From NCBI GenBank assembly GCA_964460345.1, contig CAYWRO010000065.1, positions 1 through 19,047 on the forward strand: a stretch of 19,047 nucleotides of DNA, in the 5' to 3' direction. Shown piece by piece: positions 15,004 to 19,047 of this stretch. Each line of letters starts with the position of its first letter. Positions within the stretch are counted from its first letter, which is position 1. The position numbers and the translations under genes are program-made. Under the pieces are notes generated by a model. The model did not search any database, was not told the origin of the DNA, and was given only the letters and a program-made list of their open reading frames with translations. Origin of the DNA: CAYWRO01 sp964460345 (lineage in GTDB: Bacteria > Planctomycetota > Phycisphaerae > Phycisphaerales > UBA1924).

Positions 15004-18000
15004 CTATGGACACGGCGTGCCCGCGCTGGCCGGGAACCAGCAGTCCAGGAAGAACAGCAGGTCAAAGACGTCAACTCCTGCTGCGCCATCGATGTCCGCG
15101 CCACCGGCGTTCGCAAACCAGAGGTCCAGGTACGCCAGCAGGTCGAAAACATCCACGCCCGCGGCCCCGTCAAACTCACATCCGCACACCGGCGGCGGGG
15201 CATCGCACGGGTTGATCGGAATGGTGATGTCTTCCAGCGCGTTGCCGCACGCAAGCTGCGTGTATGCGCCCGGACCGTTCGGCTCGAAGCGGATGCACAT
15301 GCCATCCACGATGGAAGCGCCAGGCACGCTCACGCCCAGGCCGCCGAGGTGATTCGAGATGCCGACGGAGTAATCGCCGGGCGCAACCTCCGGCACGATG
15401 TCTCCGTACCGGAACTCGATCGCGCCGTCCGCGAACAGCACCGCCTGGAACGTGAATGAATCCGCAGGCTCCGTCCCCCACTGCGGGACATTGTTCCACT
15501 GCGCGATGAGCCGCTGATTCGCCCCCGTGCCGCGGATCTCGGCGTGCACGGACCCGGCGGCCTCCGGGTTGAAGTCATCCCACAGCGGTGCAATGACGCT
15601 GATGGGGTTCTGGCCATCGGGAATCAAGTGGTTCGTCGCTTCAGATCCGTCATCGGCGAACGTCAGGAAACCGTTGGCCGAGACGATCACATGGTCTCGC
15701 TGGAGACCCCAGAAGGTGAAGGGGAAGGGCAGTTCGACGCGGGCCGATCCGTCGTCAAACAGTTCAAGATCGTTCTCGCCGCACCTGGTGTAATCGCCGA
15801 GGTAGCTGCCGCCGCTGGCGATGCAGGTTCCTTCATCCAGAATCGAGCAGGTCGTGCCCATGCAGCAGGCGCCCTGCGGTGTCGGCGGTGAGGAGACGAA
15901 GACGGCCAGCGTCCCGCTGACGTTTGCTCCCGCGCCCCAGACCGCAACGCGGATGCGGTAGTCGACACCGGCCTCGAGGAAGAGATTTCGCGCTTCGGAC
16001 AGGAGGCTGCCTGCCCCATCGTCGTCGCAGAAGAGCACCTCGCCGCCGCAGCCGACGAAGATGTCCAGCACGGTGTCACCCCCTGTCACCGTCGTTCCAA
16101 GCGTGTCAATCGTGTACGGCCCGCTGACCGGCGGCGTGAACGTCCACCACATGTCTTGCCGCGAGGGCGCACAGTTGGAGCTGGCGTCATTCCCGGCCGA
16201 GTGATCGACGTCCTGAAAGTCAGAGAAGCCAGGGAAAAGCGGACGAGCATCGACGCAGTTGTCGTTCGGGGGCAGCAGGTTTGGACACTGACCGAATGTT
16301 GCGCACGTGAAGTCAAACCCGCTGAAGTTCCCGCCCTGCGACCCGCAGTCGCCACTGCTCAGGTCGGCGCAGGTGCCATCCGGGAAGCAGCACGCACCGA
16401 CGGCATCCTCAAAGACCCCCATCTGGAAGTCGCCGCTCTCCTGCGCAAAGCCGCTCACAAGAATGTAGTACGTCTCGCCGAGCACCGACTGCCACGACAC
16501 GGCGAACTCGTCCGTGCATCCAAAGCCGACCGCATCAAAGTTTGCGGCCTCGCACGACAGGGCGCCGCAGCTTCCTGTGTACACACGAACCTGCGCGTCG
16601 AAATCCGCAAAGTGCGAGGCCGGGAACGGCGCCGGCGACCCCGGACAGGTTGTCGCAATCAGGCGATTGCCCGTCCCCACCACAGTGTACCACACATCGC
16701 CGAGCGTGCCGTCCGTCACGCCTGAGCACCCGGCAGAGTTGCTCCGCGTGGCGGTAAAGGTGGTGCCGTTCACGAAGGCGGGCAGGGAGGTGATGGCCTC
16801 GGCGTTAGCGCACTCATCATTCGGCGGCCGAACATCGATGCACGCCGGCACCGTTGCGCACGTGGTGCCCAGCCCGTTGAAGAGACCGCCCATGTTCAGG
16901 CACGCGAGCTCGTCGACGCCGTCAACACACGATCCATCGTTCAGGCAGCACGCGCCCGCCGTCGGTGGGCACAACCCCATCGAACACGGCGTTCCATCGC
17001 CCTGGTAGGTCCCGCCGCTTATCACACAGTCGATGTGCGTCATCGTCGAGCACGTCCCCAGGGGAGTGCAGCACGCCCCCGTCGGGTCGACCACAGGGTT
17101 GCCTTCGACGACCTGGATGTTGTCGATCAGAGTGAAGATGAGGTCCGGCGCATCCGGATCGAGCGAGCGCCCATCGTTGATGTCGGAGTGGCCGAAAAGG
17201 ATGTTCCCACCGCCCATCGTCATACCGGTCGTGTCCAGCACAACCATCAGCACATCATCGACCCACCAGGAGACGATGTGGTCCTGCTTGACGATGCGCA
17301 CATGCCGCCAACTCATGCCGATCGTGCCTGCCTGAAGCGTGCCGGTCTGCTGAGGATAGATTGCCGCTTGCGCCGCAGGTGGCGTGGCGCCGACCGGGAA
17401 GGCCTCCGTGTAGTATGACAACGTATTGTTGCGACCGCCGGCAATGTACGCAGAATCCGTTTCCTGGTGCGATGCGGGTTGAGCAGGTGAGTAGACGCGG
17501 TAGTCCGGTCCTGTTCCGCCCTCCCCGGTGTTGGCGAACCACACACCGTCGGCAACACCCGGATAGTTGCTTACCGTGCCGGAAGTCATGATCCCGTACA
17601 TCGACAGGTTGGTTGATCCATTCCCCCCGCCGGGGAACTGCCCCACCGTGTTGGACCACAGATCGAACATGAGCGTGTAGTTGCCCGAGGCGCTCAACGC
17701 CTCGATGTCCAGCCCGATCGGCGAAGCGCTGGCGCCGCCGAAGAGGCCCGTCGTCAAGTTCGCCTGCAGCTTCATGCCCACCGTCGTTCCGGCCGAGTTC
17801 GGCGCGGACGGAATCCCCACCGAGCTGTAATCGAAGAAGAAGTCAGCATGCTCATCCGTGGTGGGGTGCGGATTCAACTGCCAGTTGGCGCTCACATCCG
17901 AATCGAACGTTTCTGAGTACAACACTTGGCCGCTGGCCGCCGCGGCGCTCACACCAACCGCCGACAAACATAACAACCGGGACGCCATCCGAGTACGTCG

Positions 18001-18012
18001 GAACGTAGCCAT
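15004..18012 (-). CDS. Secreted Cys-rich multidomain protein with GC-type dockerin-like C-terminus
   Basis: ATG 18012 has GGAG 8 nt upstream and starts a signal peptide (RRTR n-region, LLCLSAVGVSAAAA core, ASG-Q cleavage) of a 1002-residue protein. Upstream in-frame codons are not signal-like and are excluded. Residues ~30-305 are a lectin/LamG-like beta region (YSETFDSD at its start, DHIVSWWVDDVLMVV near its end). Four GACC-type repeats follow (starting near 312, 353, 540 and 714), with the pattern G-A-C-C, Cys, Cys, GG-x-(F/Y), Cys. Between them lie two segments starting PPND(E/N)C (~397-535 and ~581-705) that resemble pre-peptidase C-terminal-type beta domains. Residues ~749-890 resemble a nidogen-like domain (LPFPFTFWG, SANGFLTF, IAPLWDDF, FQAVLF). 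Residues ~942-1002 are the double dockerin-like module ending CWFPASAGTPCP. It is probably a surface or matrix protein rich in disulfides. Function unknown; I see no catalytic motif. Confidence 0.9.
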   Translation of the reverse strand: MATFRRTRMASRLLCLSAVGVSAAAASGQVLYSETFDSDVSANWQLNPHPTTDEHADFFFDYSSVGIPSAPNSAGTTVGMKLQANLTTGLFGGASASPIGLDIEALSASGNYTLMFDLWSNTVGQFPGGGNGSTNLSMYGIMTSGTVSNYPGVADGVWFANTGEGGTGPDYRVYSPAQPASHQETDSAYIAGGRNNTLSYYTEAFPVGATPPAAQAAIYPQQTGTLQAGTIGMSWRHVRIVKQDHIVSWWVDDVLMVVLDTTGMTMGGGNILFGHSDINDGRSLDPDAPDLIFTLIDNIQVVEGNPVVDPTGACCTPLGTCSTMTHIDCVISGGTYQGDGTPCSMGLCPPTAGACCLNDGSCVDGVDELACLNMGGLFNGLGTTCATVPACIDVRPPNDECANAEAITSLPAFVNGTTFTATRSNSAGCSGVTDGTLGDVWYTVVGTGNRLIATTCPGSPAPFPASHFADFDAQVRVYTGSCGALSCEAANFDAVGFGCTDEFAVSWQSVLGETYYILVSGFAQESGDFQMGVFEDAVGACCFPDGTCADLSSGDCGSQGGNFSGFDFTCATFGQCPNLLPPNDNCVDARPLFPGFSDFQDVDHSAGNDASSNCAPSRQDMWWTFTPPVSGPYTIDTLGTTVTGGDTVLDIFVGCGGEVLFCDDDGAGSLLSEARNLFLEAGVDYRIRVAVWGAGANVSGTLAVFVSSPPTPQGACCMGTTCSILDEGTCIASGGSYLGDYTRCGENDLELFDDGSARVELPFPFTFWGLQRDHVIVSANGFLTFADDGSEATNHLIPDGQNPISVIAPLWDDFNPEAAGSVHAEIRGTGANQRLIAQWNNVPQWGTEPADSFTFQAVLFADGAIEFRYGDIVPEVAPGDYSVGISNHLGGLGVSVPGASIVDGMCIRFEPNGPGAYTQLACGNALEDITIPINPCDAPPPVCGCEFDGAAGVDVFDLLAYLDLWFANAGGADIDGAAGVDVFDLLFFLDCWFPASAGTPCP

Positions 18013-18343
18013 CGTTGCATCTCCATTTCTGCCCGCCCACGTGTGCTTCTTCGGCCCGCCCATCACGTCCGGACGAGTCCACGCAACATTGTGCCACAAC
18101 ACAACACCGGCACGCAACCACTCACACGTCAAGCTCACGAAAGAACACACGCGCGAGCGAAGGACAACAACACCTCAGACAGACGCCTCAGCCGAAGCGC
18201 CTGAACTTATGCCGCGTGACCCGCAGGGCCCGCAGTTGGCCAGCACCGCCCAAGGTACCGCAGCCCGATGGAAATTCCAAGCACCAACCCCGCAGATTCT
18301 TGAGTCCCGCCCCCCCTTGATCGGGGCGAGGCCGATCGCACTC
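18013..18343 (-). promoter_or_regulatory. Intergenic leader upstream of the Cys-rich secreted-protein gene
   Basis: No credible gene lies in these 331 nt. On the minus strand the part at ~18080-18180 is strikingly G/T-rich and should contain the promoter and leader of the downstream gene. A weak sigma-70-like pair is TTGCGT and CACAAT with 18 nt between. A sigma-54-like TGGCAC...TTGC (18081-18094) is one base too short. CGTCCGGACG at 18066-18075 is a perfect 10-bp palindrome, 54 nt before the start codon. Next to the surE stop, GATCGG 18319-18324 and CCGATC 18332-18337 form a 6-bp hairpin without a T-run, a weak terminator candidate. Confidence 0.4.
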
Positions 18344-19047
18344 TTACTCCGCGCCCGGCCGCAGCCGCTCCTGCCACATCCCCAGCGTCCCGGGGTTGGT
18401 CAGGTCGTACCACAACGGCGTGACTGTGATCCGACCTGCAAACAGATGCTGCACATCGGACCCCTCCTCCGTCCCGTGAAACTCGAAGCCATTCCCGACC
18501 GCCCAGTAGTACACATCCTTCGACGGACTCACGCGCCGCTCATACGCATCCATCAGCCCGTGCGTGTTCATCGGACACACCACCACCTCGGGCATCTCCG
18601 TCTCACCCTCCGTCAGCGGGACGTTCACATTCAGACACGTGTGCGGACTCGGAATCCCCGCCTCCAAAATCCGCTCAATCGCCCGGCGCGCATGCCCCGC
18701 CGCCACGTCAAACCGCGGCTCGACATCTCCCAGGTGCAGGCTTACCGCGATCGACGGGATCCCTAGAAAGGCCCCTTCCAGCGCCGCCGCGACCGTTCCC
18801 GAGTAGATCACATTGATCCCCACGTTCGCGCCCGCGTTCATCCCGGAAACCAGCAGGTCCGGCCGGCTCCCGACGCCGAACCGCTCCGGCCACAGCGCCG
18901 CCACCGCAAGCTTCACACAATCCGCGGGCCGCCCATCCACCGCCACGCCGTGCATGCGGTCGTTCACCTGCACTTCGGAGGTCATCAGCGGCTGGTGGAA
19001 CGTCACCCCATGGCTCGTCGCGCTCTGCACCGTCAGCGGCGCGATCG
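18344..19047 (-). CDS. surE: 5'/3'-nucleotidase SurE (5' end beyond window)
   Basis: Partial: the frame stays open through the right edge, so roughly 35-40 N-terminal residues, including the NDDG metal-binding motif, lie outside. SurE is a cytoplasmic, divalent-metal-dependent phosphatase that removes phosphate from nucleoside 5'- and 3'-monophosphates, linked to stationary-phase survival. Visible hallmarks are APLTVQSATSHGVTFHQPL with the active-site Ser region, the substrate loop GRPADCVKLAV, and the strongest signature SGMNAGANVG followed by IYSGTVAAALEG and FLGIPSIAVSL. The asparagine of GMNAGAN is a known metal ligand. The protein ends RPGAE at TAA 18344-18346, about the normal family length. 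Context gives no operon partner. Confidence 0.95.
   Translation of the reverse strand, partial: IAPLTVQSATSHGVTFHQPLMTSEVQVNDRMHGVAVDGRPADCVKLAVAALWPERFGVGSRPDLLVSGMNAGANVGINVIYSGTVAAALEGAFLGIPSIAVSLHLGDVEPRFDVAAGHARRAIERILEAGIPSPHTCLNVNVPLTEGETEMPEVVVCPMNTHGLMDAYERRVSPSKDVYYWAVGNGFEFHGTEEGSDVQHLFAGRITVTPLWYDLTNPGTLGMWQERLRPGAE

Noticed and set aside
18081..18094. Sigma-54 promoter TGGCAC...TTGC on the minus strand
   Set aside because: The GG to GC distance is 11 nt instead of 12. Loss of one base normally abolishes sigma-54 recognition, so I do not call it a promoter.
18013..18150. N-terminal extension of the Cys-rich protein up to 18150
   Set aside because: The extension is not signal-like and would bury the signal peptide; ATG 18012 has a well-placed GGAG.
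1..19047. CRISPR arrays, insertion sequences, attachment sites at tRNA-Ser, rRNA genes
   Set aside because: No regularly spaced repeats, transposase or integrase frames, or second copy of the tRNA 3' end were seen.

Overview
The window is high-GC bacterial DNA, most likely from a planctomycete of the class Phycisphaerae or a close relative. Three features point there. Two large secreted proteins end in the same Cys-containing double dockerin-like module (first repeat DVFDLLAYLDLWF, last residues CP). One of them also carries repeated GACC...C...GG...C modules typical of planctomycete surface proteins. A response regulator begins with an excisionase/MerR-type helix-turn-helix. There are no mobile elements, CRISPR arrays or rRNA genes. 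This is chromosomal sequence, not an obvious island.

Layout. (1) 55-3153 (+): a large secreted protein with a beta-propeller-like region, two DUF11-type repeats, a region of repeated R-E-G-x-x-x-P motifs and the C-terminal dockerin-like module. (2) 3243-7404 (-): a tight three-gene signalling operon. In transcription order it holds an HTH-receiver response regulator, a hybrid HDOD-histidine kinase and a degenerate receiver-GAF protein, followed by a terminator at 3191-3218. (3) 7405-7656: a divergent control region, then a Rossmann-methyltransferase fusion (7657-8697, +) and tRNA-Ser(UGA) (8772-8858, +). (4) 8883-14861 (-): a metal-efflux operon made of a His-rich exported leader protein, an RND adaptor lipoprotein, a CusA/CzcA-type RND pump and a His-rich lipoprotein. 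(5) 15004-18012 (-): a second large secreted Cys-rich protein with the same dockerin-like end, followed by a terminator at 14945-14970. (6) 18344-19047 (-): surE, cut by the window edge.

How the genes work together. The 3243-7404 operon looks like a phosphorelay: a soluble kinase with an HDOD sensor/interaction domain, a DNA-binding regulator, and a receiver that is probably not phosphorylated in the normal way. The 8883-14861 genes are nearly contiguous (a 6-nt gap, then a 4-nt overlap) and form a periplasmic metal-export unit flanked by two His-rich exported proteins. No outer-membrane channel is encoded. The two dockerin-tagged proteins are unlinked here but share a terminal module whose protein sequence is conserved while synonymous codon positions differ.

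The most notable points are the shared terminal module, the HDOD-kinase operon, the His-rich bookends of the efflux operon, the methyltransferase fusion, and a 16-bp hairpin over the methyltransferase stop codon that may terminate the convergent operon. I did not find a clearly new defence or mobile system.
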